This document shows positions 51,891 through 60,468 of a DNA stretch of 64,000 nucleotides, in pieces. Positions within the stretch are counted from its first letter, which is position 1. Every line of letters starts with the position of its first letter. The notes below the pieces were generated by a model. It was not told the DNA's origin. It saw only the letters and a list, made by a program, of their open reading frames with translations, and ran no database searches. Source of the DNA: Marinirhabdus sp050859505 (GTDB taxonomy: Bacteria > Bacteroidota > Bacteroidia > Flavobacteriales > Flavobacteriaceae); contig NZ_CP193934.1 of assembly GCF_050859505.1 (NCBI RefSeq), positions 1,364,001 through 1,428,000 of the forward strand, written 5' to 3'. The position numbers and the translations under genes were made by a program.

Positions 51891-52997
51891 TTGTCTTTAG
51901 GGAGCAATCTTGGCAACCGTTTCGAGTATTTACAGCAAGCGGTAGATGCTATTTTTGTGGAAATAGGTACTTTGCATAAAATATCTTCGGTGTATGAAAC
52001 CCCAGCGATGGGCTTCGATGGCAACGCATTCTTAAATTGTGTGCTATGGGTTCGTTCTTCCCTAACCGCAAAGCAAACCTTGAAAGCTCTTCAGAAAATT
52101 GAAAAGAAACTGGGCAGGGAACGAAAGAAAACTTTGGAAGGCTATGCGTCCCGTACTATTGATATAGACATCTTACTTTTTAACGATGAAATACTATCTG
52201 AAAAGGAATTGGAAGTGCCACATCCCAGAATGCAGGAACGGACTTTTGTACTGCAACCTTTGGCCGAAGTGAATGGGCAGTTGGTGCATCCTATGCTTCA
52301 GCAAAATGTGATTAAATTATTGTCGCAGACTAAAGATAAAGGAAGCATCACCAAACAATCTAAATGGCTGCGCAATCCTAAACAGGATTACGATATTTCC
52401 AAACTGAATTATATTGCCATAGAAGGCAACATAGGTGCAGGCAAAACCAGTCTGGCCACCAAAATAGCAGCCGATTTTAACGCAAAATTAATTCTGGAAC
52501 GTTTTAAAGACAATCCGTTTTTACCTAAGTTTTATGAAGACCAGTCGCGGTATGCGTTTCCGTTGGAAATGTCTTTTTTGGCCGATCGTTACCAGCAATT
52601 GTTGGAGGATATCACTCAATTCGATTTGTTTCAGGAATGTGTGGTAACCGATTATGATGCTTACAAATCTTTAATATTTGCCAAAGTCACCCTAGCCGAC
52701 GAAGAATTTAACCTGTATAAGAAACTTTTCAACTTAATGCATAAGGAGTTGCCCAAGCCAGATGTATACGTGTACTTATACCAGAATACGGGTAGGCTTC
52801 TAGAAAACATCCAAAAGCGCGGCCGGAAGTATGAAAAGGGAATTGTTCCAGAATACCTCAATAAAATTAACGAAGGTTACTTCGAATTTATAAAAACCCA
52901 ACCCCAGGAAAAGGTGAAGATTATTGATGTTTCAAAAATAGACTTTGTGAAAAACAGAAAAGAGTATTTGGAAGTATTAAAGCAATTGCTTTCTTAA
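51891..52997 (+). CDS. folK: bifunctional HPPK (FolK) - deoxynucleoside kinase fusion
   Basis: A 368-residue fusion. Residues 1 to about 140 are HPPK, which pyrophosphorylates hydroxymethyl-dihydropterin for folate: SLGSNLGNRFEYLQQAV and the signature SRTIDIDILLFNDE. Residues about 170-368 are a deoxynucleoside kinase with P-loop EGNIGAGKTSLA (about 176-187), the LERFKDNPFLPKFYED block, and the RGRKYEKGI lid. The frame has no ATG near the start; TTG at 51891 is the only usual start codon, yet two more typical residues (Ile-Tyr) are encoded just upstream. This fusion recurs in Flavobacteriaceae. Confidence 0.93.
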   Translation: MSLGSNLGNRFEYLQQAVDAIFVEIGTLHKISSVYETPAMGFDGNAFLNCVLWVRSSLTAKQTLKALQKIEKKLGRERKKTLEGYASRTIDIDILLFNDEILSEKELEVPHPRMQERTFVLQPLAEVNGQLVHPMLQQNVIKLLSQTKDKGSITKQSKWLRNPKQDYDISKLNYIAIEGNIGAGKTSLATKIAADFNAKLILERFKDNPFLPKFYEDQSRYAFPLEMSFLADRYQQLLEDITQFDLFQECVVTDYDAYKSLIFAKVTLADEEFNLYKKLFNLMHKELPKPDVYVYLYQNTGRLLENIQKRGRKYEKGIVPEYLNKINEGYFEFIKTQPQEKVKIIDVSKIDFVKNRKEYLEVLKQLLS

Positions 52998-53116
52998 CTG
53001 GTTTATAGTTCGTGGTTGAACTGTTTCCTATATTCTTTGCCTAATAGATGCACGACGGACGGGATTTTACTTTCTATGCTAATTTATGTATCGTTCTGCA
53101 TTTCTAACTCAAAACT

Positions 53117-53656
53117 TTAGAGTTCTTTTAGCTTACTGAAAATATCCCAAACCACCACGCCACAACTCACTGAAATATTCAACGAATGCTTGGTGCCATA
53201 TTGTGGGATTTCAATCACGATATCACTTTCAGAAACTATTTCCTGTTGCACACCTTTAACCTCATTTCCAAAAATAACAGCGTACGTAAGTGCTTTTTGT
53301 ACTGAAAATTCCTGTAATGGAACAGACAGTTCCGCTTGCTCGATGGCGATTACAAAAACGCCCTCGTCTTGTAATTTCTTGACAACTACTGCTGTGCTTT
53401 CTGCATATTCCCACGTAACACTATCGGTTGCTCCCAATGCGGTTTTTTGAATATCTTTATGTGGGGGTTGTGCGGTAATGCCACAGAGGTATATTTTTTC
53501 AATTAAGAACGCATCTGCCGTTCTAAAAACGGAACCTATGTTGTTAAGACTTCTAATGTTGTCCAAAATAATAATAAGGCGGGTTTTGGCTGCTGCTTTA
53601 AAAGCTTTTGCGTCTATGCGGTCTAGTTCGCTGTTTTTGAGTTTGCGGTTTTTCAT
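53117..53656 (-). CDS. TrmH/SpoU family RNA methyltransferase
   Basis: A 179-residue SPOUT enzyme from ATG 53656 (MKNRKLKNSELDRI); a longer frame starts 63 bases upstream without family similarity. Motif 1 is ILDNIRSLNNIGSVFRTADAF, shortened here to NIRSLNNIGSVFRTADA; motif 2 is AVIFGNEVKGV; motif 3 is IPQYGTKHSLNISVSCGVV. The knotted C-terminus binds SAM and methylates ribose 2'-OH in tRNA or rRNA. The exact target is not known. Confidence 0.92.
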   Translation of the reverse strand: MKNRKLKNSELDRIDAKAFKAAAKTRLIIILDNIRSLNNIGSVFRTADAFLIEKIYLCGITAQPPHKDIQKTALGATDSVTWEYAESTAVVVKKLQDEGVFVIAIEQAELSVPLQEFSVQKALTYAVIFGNEVKGVQQEIVSESDIVIEIPQYGTKHSLNISVSCGVVVWDIFSKLKEL

Positions 53657-53908
53657 AGGTGTAAAGATACGGTCATTAAAGAAATAGTCATTTCGAGGGC
53701 AGGAGAAATCACACGCCAAGATTCCATCCAGGCTTTTAATGTTTTTAAGGGTTTTAATATAGATGTTAGAATTAGTTTTTGGATTTGGAGATACCTACTT
53801 AGAAGGTTTATTTTGAAATTCAAGTATCTATGTGGCTGACGATAAAAAAGTATGCAAAAAACTATTTTTAAGACTGCTATAGTAAAGTAACAAAACGTCT
53901 TATAATAC

Positions 53909-53937
53909 TTTTAAAAAACCTAGTTCCTGTATCTTTG
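53909..53937 (+). promoter_or_regulatory. promoter of the PLP-enzyme gene
   Basis: TATCTTTG (53930-53937) fully matches TAnnTTTG and ends 14 bases before ATG 53952. A T-rich TTTT at 53909-53912 is the best candidate for the upstream element, so that half is weak. The 295 bases back to the methyltransferase start contain no gene that I can support. Confidence 0.5.
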
Positions 53938-53951
53938 CAACCTATCTAAAA

Positions 53952-55805
53952 ATGGGAGTTATGAAAGAAAATAAAATGCGACACTATATTAAGGATGTAC
54001 TGGAAAATATGCCTGTTGGCTGGTTAAATTTAACAACCCATCGGCTCGATATTTACGAGGAAGCCTTGGCTAAAACTCAATTTTTAGATCAGTTTGAAAC
54101 TCTATTTAATGATAATATCTCCACGCCATCGGCATTAGAAGCATTGCCAACCGCCTACGATTATATTCGATTGGGGCATCCATTATCTTCTATATTAGAA
54201 TGGGGAATTGCTAATTTACATGGTCTTAAACCAGAAAATGTTATCAGTTTTCAATCAGAAACGGTTCCTGTTTTGGCTATTTTAAGAAAAAATTTATTAG
54301 ATCATAAAAAAACTCAGATTGTATATACCAAGAAATTACCAACGTCTTTTGATGCTGACATACTACGAAATATATATGGGTATACATTCGAGCTAAAGAA
54401 GGTTGAGGACGTAGCGGCCATTGCTGCGTTTGATGGCAGTACCATTCTTATTTCAGAACAAGATGAAATAAGTGCTATTGAAATTAATGCGAATGTCGAT
54501 TTTTTTATCAGTCTTCATGGCCATTTGGGAAGTGTTTTAGTAGTACAAGGTGCAAAAAATAGTGAGTATGTTTCAGAAATTCAGCACGTTCGAAGACGAG
54601 AGACCGTTGCAATGACGCCAGCCCACTGTTATACTGCTTTAAAGTTGCTTGTAGGGCAACCTTCTTCAGATACTAAAAAAAGTACACTTCAAACAAACAA
54701 AGCACACGTATTAAATTGCATTAAAGAAATTACAGGTACAAATGCAGCGCCTTTGGTAGGTTCTAGCGGACTCTCTATACAATATGCGATTATGATGGGG
54801 CTCATTCACGATGCGGTCGAAAAACATTCAGAAAAGGCAATCAAATTTATTGTGCCACCCAATTGCTATGGCGGAACAAACGATCAGGCAAGACGTGTTG
54901 CGGCTTGTCTGGAGAATGTTGAAATAGTGGATTTGCCGGTAGATGGAGATAACGATATGGTTAAAAGCATTGATGCAGTTTTACATAAAATTGCTGCAGA
55001 AGATGCCATCCCATACATCATCGCCGAAATTCCAACAAACCCCAGGGTGGAAGTGCCAGATCTCCTGCAGTTGAGAGACGTTTTAAGTAAAAAACGAAAA
55101 ACAGCAACTGGAGAGCCAGCTATCGATCCGGTTTTTATTTTGGATCAAACCTTTTGTCCTAACGTACACTTTTTAGGCGAAGGTGAAATACTCTCCACGG
55201 TTAGGGCGATTTCCTATGCTAGTGGATCCAAATTTCCAAGTGGTGGAAAATGTACTGCTGGGTACTGTGTAGCAAATAAATATGCCGAAACGCTTATGGA
55301 CCACATAGCGCTGCATCTAAATCTTTGCGACAATGAGTCTACAGCACTGCAATATGAAATACTGGCCAGGCAACTGCCTTCTATGAATGAAAGAATTCTT
55401 GATGCCTATAAAAATACACGTGAATTTGTAAACTTTATAAAAGACACATTACCAGCTGCGAAAATTAATTTTGTTTCAGAAGACCTGGCAAAACAAGGAT
55501 TTACACCCTCCGTGTTTTCATTAGGCCTTCCCACTAGAGGGAATACAGATGAAGAAAAAGAAACCTATAAAAGAGCTCTAAATCTTAAGTTAATCAATTT
55601 AATGATTACTGAAATTCCCAATGAAAGTAAATTTTGTGTGAGCTATGGACAGCTACAGGGATGTTATTGGACTATACCTGCAACCTCCACGCAAGGGACG
55701 ACAAAAGAAGGCGATAAAGATTATATTGTGCGTGCGTCACTGTCTCCCGATTTGGATCTTGAACTTCATAAAAAAGTTTTTTTAAAATTTGTGGAGACCA
55801 TATAA
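53952..55805 (+). CDS. long PLP-dependent enzyme, Cys/Met metabolism (cystathionine gamma-synthase) fold
   Basis: A 617-residue enzyme of PLP fold type I. The C-terminal two thirds resembles the Cys/Met metabolism family: PLP-binding D398 in FILDQTFCP and the probable Schiff-base lysine K427 in ISYASGSKFPSGGKC. IIAEIPTNPRVEVPDL is the expected motif before them. The typical family member has about 400 residues; this one has a long N-terminal part (about 1-180) including GWLNLTTHRLDIYEEALAK, with no recognised domain. It could act in methionine or cysteine synthesis or degradation; the reaction is unsettled. It is a single gene with its own promoter. Confidence 0.82.
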   Translation: MGVMKENKMRHYIKDVLENMPVGWLNLTTHRLDIYEEALAKTQFLDQFETLFNDNISTPSALEALPTAYDYIRLGHPLSSILEWGIANLHGLKPENVISFQSETVPVLAILRKNLLDHKKTQIVYTKKLPTSFDADILRNIYGYTFELKKVEDVAAIAAFDGSTILISEQDEISAIEINANVDFFISLHGHLGSVLVVQGAKNSEYVSEIQHVRRRETVAMTPAHCYTALKLLVGQPSSDTKKSTLQTNKAHVLNCIKEITGTNAAPLVGSSGLSIQYAIMMGLIHDAVEKHSEKAIKFIVPPNCYGGTNDQARRVAACLENVEIVDLPVDGDNDMVKSIDAVLHKIAAEDAIPYIIAEIPTNPRVEVPDLLQLRDVLSKKRKTATGEPAIDPVFILDQTFCPNVHFLGEGEILSTVRAISYASGSKFPSGGKCTAGYCVANKYAETLMDHIALHLNLCDNESTALQYEILARQLPSMNERILDAYKNTREFVNFIKDTLPAAKINFVSEDLAKQGFTPSVFSLGLPTRGNTDEEKETYKRALNLKLINLMITEIPNESKFCVSYGQLQGCYWTIPATSTQGTTKEGDKDYIVRASLSPDLDLELHKKVFLKFVETI

Positions 55806-56045
55806 AAAGGACGTGAAAACCTCCAGATGCATGTAAAGTAGTAAGTGTTTTTTGAAATATGATACGCTAAAAGCCTACGTATCTAATTAAATTTCACAAT
55901 GCTTTCTATAATGCAAATGATCATACTATTGATGTTTACCTTTAATTTTTTACGGTTGTTAATAAAACACAACAACTTCATTCTTAATAAATTTCAATAA
56001 AAAGAGGGATTACTGTATTTTTATAGGTCAAAATTATAAAACTCG

Positions 56046-58679
56046 ATGACAAAGAAAGTTACCCCATTAATGAAGCAATACAACACCATTAAGGCGAAAT
56101 ATCCTGATGCGATGTTGTTGTTTAGGGTTGGCGATTTTTATGAGACCTTTTCGAGTGATGCGGTAAAGGCTGCCAAAATATTAAATATAACCCTTACGGC
56201 AAGAAATAATGGAGGCGAACAAACAGAGTTGGCTGGTTTTCCGCACCATAGCTTAAACACGTATTTGCCAAAACTGGTGATGGCAGGATGTCGCGTAGCC
56301 ATTTGCGACCAATTGGAAGATCCCAAGCTAACTAAAACCATTGTAAAACGAGGGGTCACAGAGTTAATAACACCCGGCGTTGCGCTCAATGATGATATTT
56401 TACAGAGTAAAAGCAACAACTTTTTGGCTGCGGTACATTTTAATTCCCGTGCAAGTGGCAATCTCTCTGAAGTTGGCGTTGCTTTCCTGGATGTTTCTAC
56501 CGGTGAGTTTTTAACTGCGGAAGGTTCTTCAGAATATATAGACAAGTTGTTGCAAAACTTCAATCCTAGTGAAGTACTTTTTAGTAAACAAAAACGCAAA
56601 GTATTTTTAGACACTTTTGGAGATAATTTCCACACCTTTTATATGGAGGATTGGGTGTTTCAGCAAGATTATACTTCAGAAATACTTCAAAAACATTTTG
56701 ATGTTAAAAACTTAAAAGGTTTTGGGGTAGCGCATTTACAATCAGGAACTATCGCCAGCGGTGCCGCCTTGCATTATTTAGGAGAAACACAGCACAACAA
56801 CCTGAAACATATCACAAAACTCGCCCGCATTGCCGAAGACGAATATGTGTGGATGGATAGGTTCACTATTAGAAATCTGGAGTTGTATCATAGTACCCAG
56901 CAAAATGCAGTGACTCTGCTAGATGTAATAGACAAGACCATTTCGCCTATGGGTGGGCGGATGCTAAAACGTTGGTTGGCGCTTCCCCTTAAAAATGCTG
57001 AAAAAATTACCAGACGCCATGAAGTAGTGAGCTTTTTGTTGGACAATCCGCAACTTTTGGAAAAGGCAAAGCAGCATATCAAGAAAATGGGTGATCTTGA
57101 ACGGCTTATTTCCAAAACAGCCACGGGAAAGATACATCCGCGGGAAGTGGTGCAGTTAAAAAACTCTATGGCTGCTGTGGTTCCGTTGAAAGCATTGGCA
57201 ACACAATCCAAAAACGAATCGCTTCAAATACTCGGAGAGCAATTAAATACCTGTGAATTACTTCGGAATAAAATAACGGAAACCCTCATAGAAGAATCTC
57301 CTGTAGCCATTGGCAAAGGGAATGCTATTGCAAAGGGTGTTTCAGAAACCCTAGATGAACTCCGCGCCATTGCAACGGGCGGCAAGGAATATCTGGACGG
57401 CATGTTAAAACGTGAAAGTGAGCGTACGGGCATCACCTCGTTAAAAATTGCCTCTAATAATGTATTTGGGTATTATATTGAAGTGCGCAACACACATAAG
57501 GACAAGGTTCCGGAGGAGTGGGTTAGAAAACAAACCCTGGTAAGTGCAGAGCGCTACATCACCGAAGAGCTCAAAGAATATGAAACTAAAATTCTGGGTG
57601 CCGAAGAAAAAATACTAGCCCTGGAGCAGGAAATTTTCGCTAAAATGGTACAATGGATGCTTCAGTTTATTGCACCTGTACAGCAAACTGCGGCTTTGGT
57701 GGCAGAGCTGGATTGCCTGGCATCTTTTGCCACGCACGCAAAGGAGAGTAAATATACGCGCCCATTACTGGATGATAGCTTCGACCTTGATATTAAGGAA
57801 GGGCGCCATCCTGTGATTGAGCAACAGCTACCACCAGATAGTCCATTTATTGCGAACGATGTGTTTCTGGATAGAGACAACCAGCAATTTATTATGATTA
57901 CGGGGCCCAATATGAGTGGTAAGAGTGCTATTTTAAGACAGACCGCTTTAATTGTTTTATTAGCTCAGATGGGGAGTTTTGTGCCAGCCAAAGCAGTGCG
58001 TATGGGGTGTGTAGATAAAATTTTTACTAGAGTAGGAGCGAGCGACAACATTTCTATGGGCGAGAGTACTTTTATGGTAGAGATGAATGAAACGGCGAGT
58101 ATTTTGAATAATGTTTCGGAACGCAGTTTGATTTTACTAGATGAAATTGGTCGTGGTACGAGTACGTATGATGGTATTTCTATCGCTTGGGCTATTAGTG
58201 AATACCTACACGAACATCCTAGCAAAGCGAAGACGTTATTTGCAACGCATTATCACGAGCTGAATGAAATGACGGAAACGTTCAGCCGAATAAAGAATTA
58301 TAATGTTTCAGTAAAAGAGTTGAAGGACCATGTATTGTTCCTGCGTAAATTAGTGCCGGGAGGTTCGCACCATAGCTTCGGAATTCATGTAGCAAAAATG
58401 GCTGGGATGCCTCAGATTGTATTGCAGCGAGCCAATAAAGTTTTGGAACGTCTGGAGAAAAGTCATTCTTCCGAAGAGCTTTCAGATAAAATGAAGGACA
58501 TTGCCAAAGATGAATTACAACTAAGCTTTTTTAATCTGGACGATCCCTTGTTGATAGAAATCAGAGATCAAATTCTAGAAACCGATATTGATACCTTGAC
58601 ACCTGTAGAGGCTTTGATGAAGCTAAACGAAATTAAGCGAATGTTACTACGAAATGCTTCGGTAAAGTTTAAGAAATAA
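56046..58679 (+). CDS. mutS: DNA mismatch repair protein MutS
   Basis: An 877-residue MutS. The mismatch-reading Phe-x-Glu lies in RVGDFYETF (N-terminal domain I). The connector, lever and clamp domains follow. The C-terminal ATPase has Walker A GPNMSGKS at about 620-627, Walker B SLILLDEIGRGTSTYDG, and TLFATHYHEL. It recognises base mismatches and recruits MutL. A weak promoter-like TTTC-N20-TATTTTTA sits at 55992-56023. Size and motif order are those of MutS1. Confidence 0.98.
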   Translation: MTKKVTPLMKQYNTIKAKYPDAMLLFRVGDFYETFSSDAVKAAKILNITLTARNNGGEQTELAGFPHHSLNTYLPKLVMAGCRVAICDQLEDPKLTKTIVKRGVTELITPGVALNDDILQSKSNNFLAAVHFNSRASGNLSEVGVAFLDVSTGEFLTAEGSSEYIDKLLQNFNPSEVLFSKQKRKVFLDTFGDNFHTFYMEDWVFQQDYTSEILQKHFDVKNLKGFGVAHLQSGTIASGAALHYLGETQHNNLKHITKLARIAEDEYVWMDRFTIRNLELYHSTQQNAVTLLDVIDKTISPMGGRMLKRWLALPLKNAEKITRRHEVVSFLLDNPQLLEKAKQHIKKMGDLERLISKTATGKIHPREVVQLKNSMAAVVPLKALATQSKNESLQILGEQLNTCELLRNKITETLIEESPVAIGKGNAIAKGVSETLDELRAIATGGKEYLDGMLKRESERTGITSLKIASNNVFGYYIEVRNTHKDKVPEEWVRKQTLVSAERYITEELKEYETKILGAEEKILALEQEIFAKMVQWMLQFIAPVQQTAALVAELDCLASFATHAKESKYTRPLLDDSFDLDIKEGRHPVIEQQLPPDSPFIANDVFLDRDNQQFIMITGPNMSGKSAILRQTALIVLLAQMGSFVPAKAVRMGCVDKIFTRVGASDNISMGESTFMVEMNETASILNNVSERSLILLDEIGRGTSTYDGISIAWAISEYLHEHPSKAKTLFATHYHELNEMTETFSRIKNYNVSVKELKDHVLFLRKLVPGGSHHSFGIHVAKMAGMPQIVLQRANKVLERLEKSHSSEELSDKMKDIAKDELQLSFFNLDDPLLIEIRDQILETDIDTLTPVEALMKLNEIKRMLLRNASVKFKK

Positions 58680-58843
58680 AAAGGCTTGTAATTGGATAAC
58701 TAGAGGTTCTTTCATGCTGAAAACGTGATGTCCATGTTAGTGGGTTCTATTCCACATTGTCAAAATAAAACACCATCCTACCAAGAAGCATTGCTTATTA
58801 CTTTTAAAAAGTACTCGATGTGAGTATCCTATTTTTTAAAAGC

Positions 58844-58870
58844 AAAAGCCAAGTCTGTCGACTTGGCTTT
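58844..58870 (-). terminator. intrinsic terminator after the tRNA pair
   Basis: On the minus strand AAAGCCAAGT (58870-58861) pairs with ACTTGGCTTT (58854-58845) with loop CGACAG, followed by TGCTTTTAAAAAA. It lies 12 bases past the end of tRNA-Leu. Confidence 0.75.
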
Positions 58871-58881
58871 CTACTCCTGTG

Positions 58882-58967
58882 TACTCGAGACGGGACTTGA
58901 ACCCGTACGGACATTACTGCCCACTGGATTTTAAGTCCAGCGTGTCTACCAATTCCACCACTCGAGC
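58882..58967 (-). tRNA. tRNA-Leu (anticodon UAA)
   Basis: An 86-base tRNA on the minus strand. The acceptor arms are GCTCGAG and CTCGAGT; the anticodon stem-loop is CTGGA-CTTAAAA-TCCAG with anticodon TAA at 58931-58933. The T-arm is CGGGTTCAAGTCCCG, and the long variable arm (class II) agrees with leucine. CCA is not encoded. It is the second gene of a two-tRNA unit. Confidence 0.95.
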
Positions 58968-59089
58968 AGTTAGACTGCGCTAGATGCGCTGCCATAAAGG
59001 TAGTATTTCTTCAATTGTTACACTCATTAACCGTTTGAGGTTGCTGAGTGTTCTTCAAAAAAATAATTTTGAAAAATATATCGAAGCAG

Positions 59090-59162
59090 AGCGAAAAACG
59101 GGATTCGAACCCGCGACCTCCACCTTGGCAAGGTGGCGCTCTACCAGCTGAGCTATTTTCGC
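59090..59162 (-). tRNA. tRNA-Gly (anticodon GCC)
   Basis: A 73-base tRNA on the minus strand. Acceptor arms GCGAAAA and TTTTCGC; D-arm AGCTCAGCTGGTAGAGC; anticodon stem-loop CCACC-TTGCCAA-GGTGG with anticodon GCC; T-arm CGGGTTCGAATCCCG. CCA is not encoded. It precedes tRNA-Leu by 122 bases and shares its promoter. Confidence 0.96.
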
Positions 59163-59202
59163 GTATTTTATAAGAACGAAGCTTTCTAATCGAAAGCGGT
59201 TG

Positions 59203-59232
59203 CAAATTTAAAACTTTTACAAAACTAACAAA
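59203..59232 (-). promoter_or_regulatory. promoter of the tRNA-Gly/tRNA-Leu unit
   Basis: On the minus strand TTTG (59232-59229), an 18-base spacer and TAAATTTG (59210-59203) give a full-consensus Bacteroidetes promoter about 40 bases before the tRNA-Gly 5' end. Confidence 0.7.
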
Positions 59233-59273
59233 GCTTTATTGGGTATAAAATTTATTTATTTTATGTGGCATAT

Positions 59274-59795
59274 TTAAAGGTCGTCACTTATCAATTTTTT
59301 CACTTCTTCATTGGCATCGTCATTTAAGGCTTCGGCAACCGCATTTCTTTTACTAATACGGTACGATATGAATATAAGGAGTAATAAAATAGGAATAATT
59401 ACGGGGATAGAATAGAAGAAATCAAATTCGTCTATAAATTGAATTTGATGATTAATTACACCGGATAGCTGGAAAAGAAACATGGTAAGTGGTACAAGAA
59501 TGGCATATTTCCACCAATTTCTGGAGGTAATAAACCATATAGAAGTAATTAATACAAAGGTGATTTTTGTAAAAAGCGCATGCATAAATGCTTGCACAGT
59601 TCCAAAATTACCAGCTTCTAAAGTTCCAAATATGGTATCCCAAGTAACACCAGGTTCTGCCGGAGCATATTTGTAGATATAAAATAAAAAGGGTGTTGCT
59701 ACCAAACATAGTGAGAGCAACACCCCAGATATAAAGGTTTTTTTCCTATCCGTTTGGCGGAACTTCGTATTTTGCTTTATCAATTTGTTGGTCAT
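59274..59795 (-). CDS. four-helix membrane protein of unknown function
   Basis: A 173-residue inner-membrane protein. A basic cytoplasmic N-terminus is followed by helices at about 21-42, 75-93, 97-115 and 126-147, and an acidic C-terminal tail (EALNDDANEEVKKLISDDL). I recognise no family. The ATG at 59795 lies inside the preceding 40-codon lipoprotein gene in another frame (50-base overlap), so translation is probably coupled. The two products may act together in the envelope. Confidence 0.75.
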   Translation of the reverse strand: MTNKLIKQNTKFRQTDRKKTFISGVLLSLCLVATPFLFYIYKYAPAEPGVTWDTIFGTLEAGNFGTVQAFMHALFTKITFVLITSIWFITSRNWWKYAILVPLTMFLFQLSGVINHQIQFIDEFDFFYSIPVIIPILLLLIFISYRISKRNAVAEALNDDANEEVKKLISDDL

Positions 59796-59868
59796 TGGTT
59801 GCTTGATCTTCTGGGGTACAGCTAGCCGCTAATGCAAGTACAGCTAAAATAAACATAAGTTTTTTCAT
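59746..59868 (-). CDS. tiny lipoprotein (40 residues) overlapping the membrane-protein gene
   Basis: A short frame from ATG 59868 to TAG 59746. It encodes a clear lipoprotein signal (MKKLMFILAVLALAASC, lipobox LAASC, cysteine 17) followed by 23 residues (TPEDQATNDQQIDKAKYEVP and three more). The signal peptide makes it convincing despite its size. It overlaps the start of the next gene by 50 bases in a different frame. The MKK start and lipobox match the other small lipoproteins in this window. Function unknown. Confidence 0.72.
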   Translation of the reverse strand: MKKLMFILAVLALAASCTPEDQATNDQQIDKAKYEVPPNG

Positions 59869-60189
59869 AAGTATAGGTTTTGTTATTATTTGTTTTCGTT
59901 GATACAATGATACGGGCAAATGAGTAATTATCCTATAGTGCTGATTTACTAAGTTTTGCGTAGTTTTATCCCTTTTTTTAAACTTTTTATCGGATAAATA
60001 TGTTTTTAATCGATGAAAATACGGTCCAAAAAAACGCTAAAACAAGGTTGGATTGGTTTTTTTATAGCAATAATGGGAAGCATTTTGCGGGCTGTAATCC
60101 GGTAATTTTTATACCGCAAAACTGCTAACTTAAAAACCCTTTCAGTTTTAACTGAAAGGGTTTTTTTAATATGTAATAGGTAAAGAAAT
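59869..60189. other. gene-free stretch with nested inverted repeats
   Basis: 321 bases without a credible gene. At 60083-60090 and 60114-60121 TTTTGCGG and CCGCAAAA form an inverted repeat, with outer AGC/GCT and inner GGTA/TACC pairing, then the intrinsic terminator at 60132-60167. A poor promoter-like TTTA-N18-TATGTTTT lies at 59977-60006. A small RNA on the plus strand is possible but unproven; the upstream region of the minus-strand lipoprotein operon is also here. Confidence 0.3.
60132..60167. terminator. intrinsic terminator (bidirectional)
   Basis: AAAAACCCTTTCAGT and ACTGAAAGGGTTTTT form a perfect 15-base stem with a 4-base loop and T-runs on both strands. It lies 23 bases past the stop of the minus-strand lipoprotein gene at 60190. 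Confidence 0.9.
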
Positions 60190-60432
60190 TTAGTTGTCTA
60201 TATCATCGGTGCCGTCCATCTCTTCATCCAAATTATCCACAGTGTTCTCTATAGCGTCCCCTGTTTTTTCAGCGGCTTCTTCAATGGCTTCTCCTGCAGC
60301 TTCTAAATTATTTTCTGTATCCTCTGCTGCGGCCTCTATAGCTTCTTCTGCTTTATCTCCAGTAGTTTCTCTACAAGAAGATATACTTACTAGTAAAGCC
60401 AATGCGGCAAAACTTAAAAATACTTTTTTCAT
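60190..60432 (-). CDS. small acidic helical lipoprotein (SCRET type)
   Basis: An 80-residue lipoprotein with lipobox SISSC (cysteine 20) followed by R-E-T. The mature part is almost entirely Ala, Glu, Asp and Asn, with a regular hydrophobic spacing (EAIEEAAEKTGDAIENTVDN) that predicts an amphipathic helix, as in LEA- or YtxH-like proteins. It shares the Cys-Arg-Asp/Glu-Thr start with the two lipoproteins at 63455 and 63721. The acidic residues after the cysteine could act as a surface-export signal of the Bacteroidota type; that is inference. Confidence 0.8.
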   Translation of the reverse strand: MKKVFLSFAALALLVSISSCRETTGDKAEEAIEAAAEDTENNLEAAGEAIEEAAEKTGDAIENTVDNLDEEMDGTDDIDN

Positions 60433-60468
60433 AAGGGTTGATTTATGGTTAATAAGGTTTAAAAATAC

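Noticed and set aside
53009..53026. Small hairpin AGTTC/GAACT after the FolK fusion gene
   Set aside because: The stem is short and has no T-run, so it is not called as a terminator.
58804..58995. Open frame over the tRNA-Leu region
   Set aside because: It is the transcribed strand of a tRNA gene read as protein and has no signal of coding use.
59011..59205. Open frame over the tRNA-Gly region
   Set aside because: It crosses the tRNA-Gly gene; the tRNA call is far stronger.
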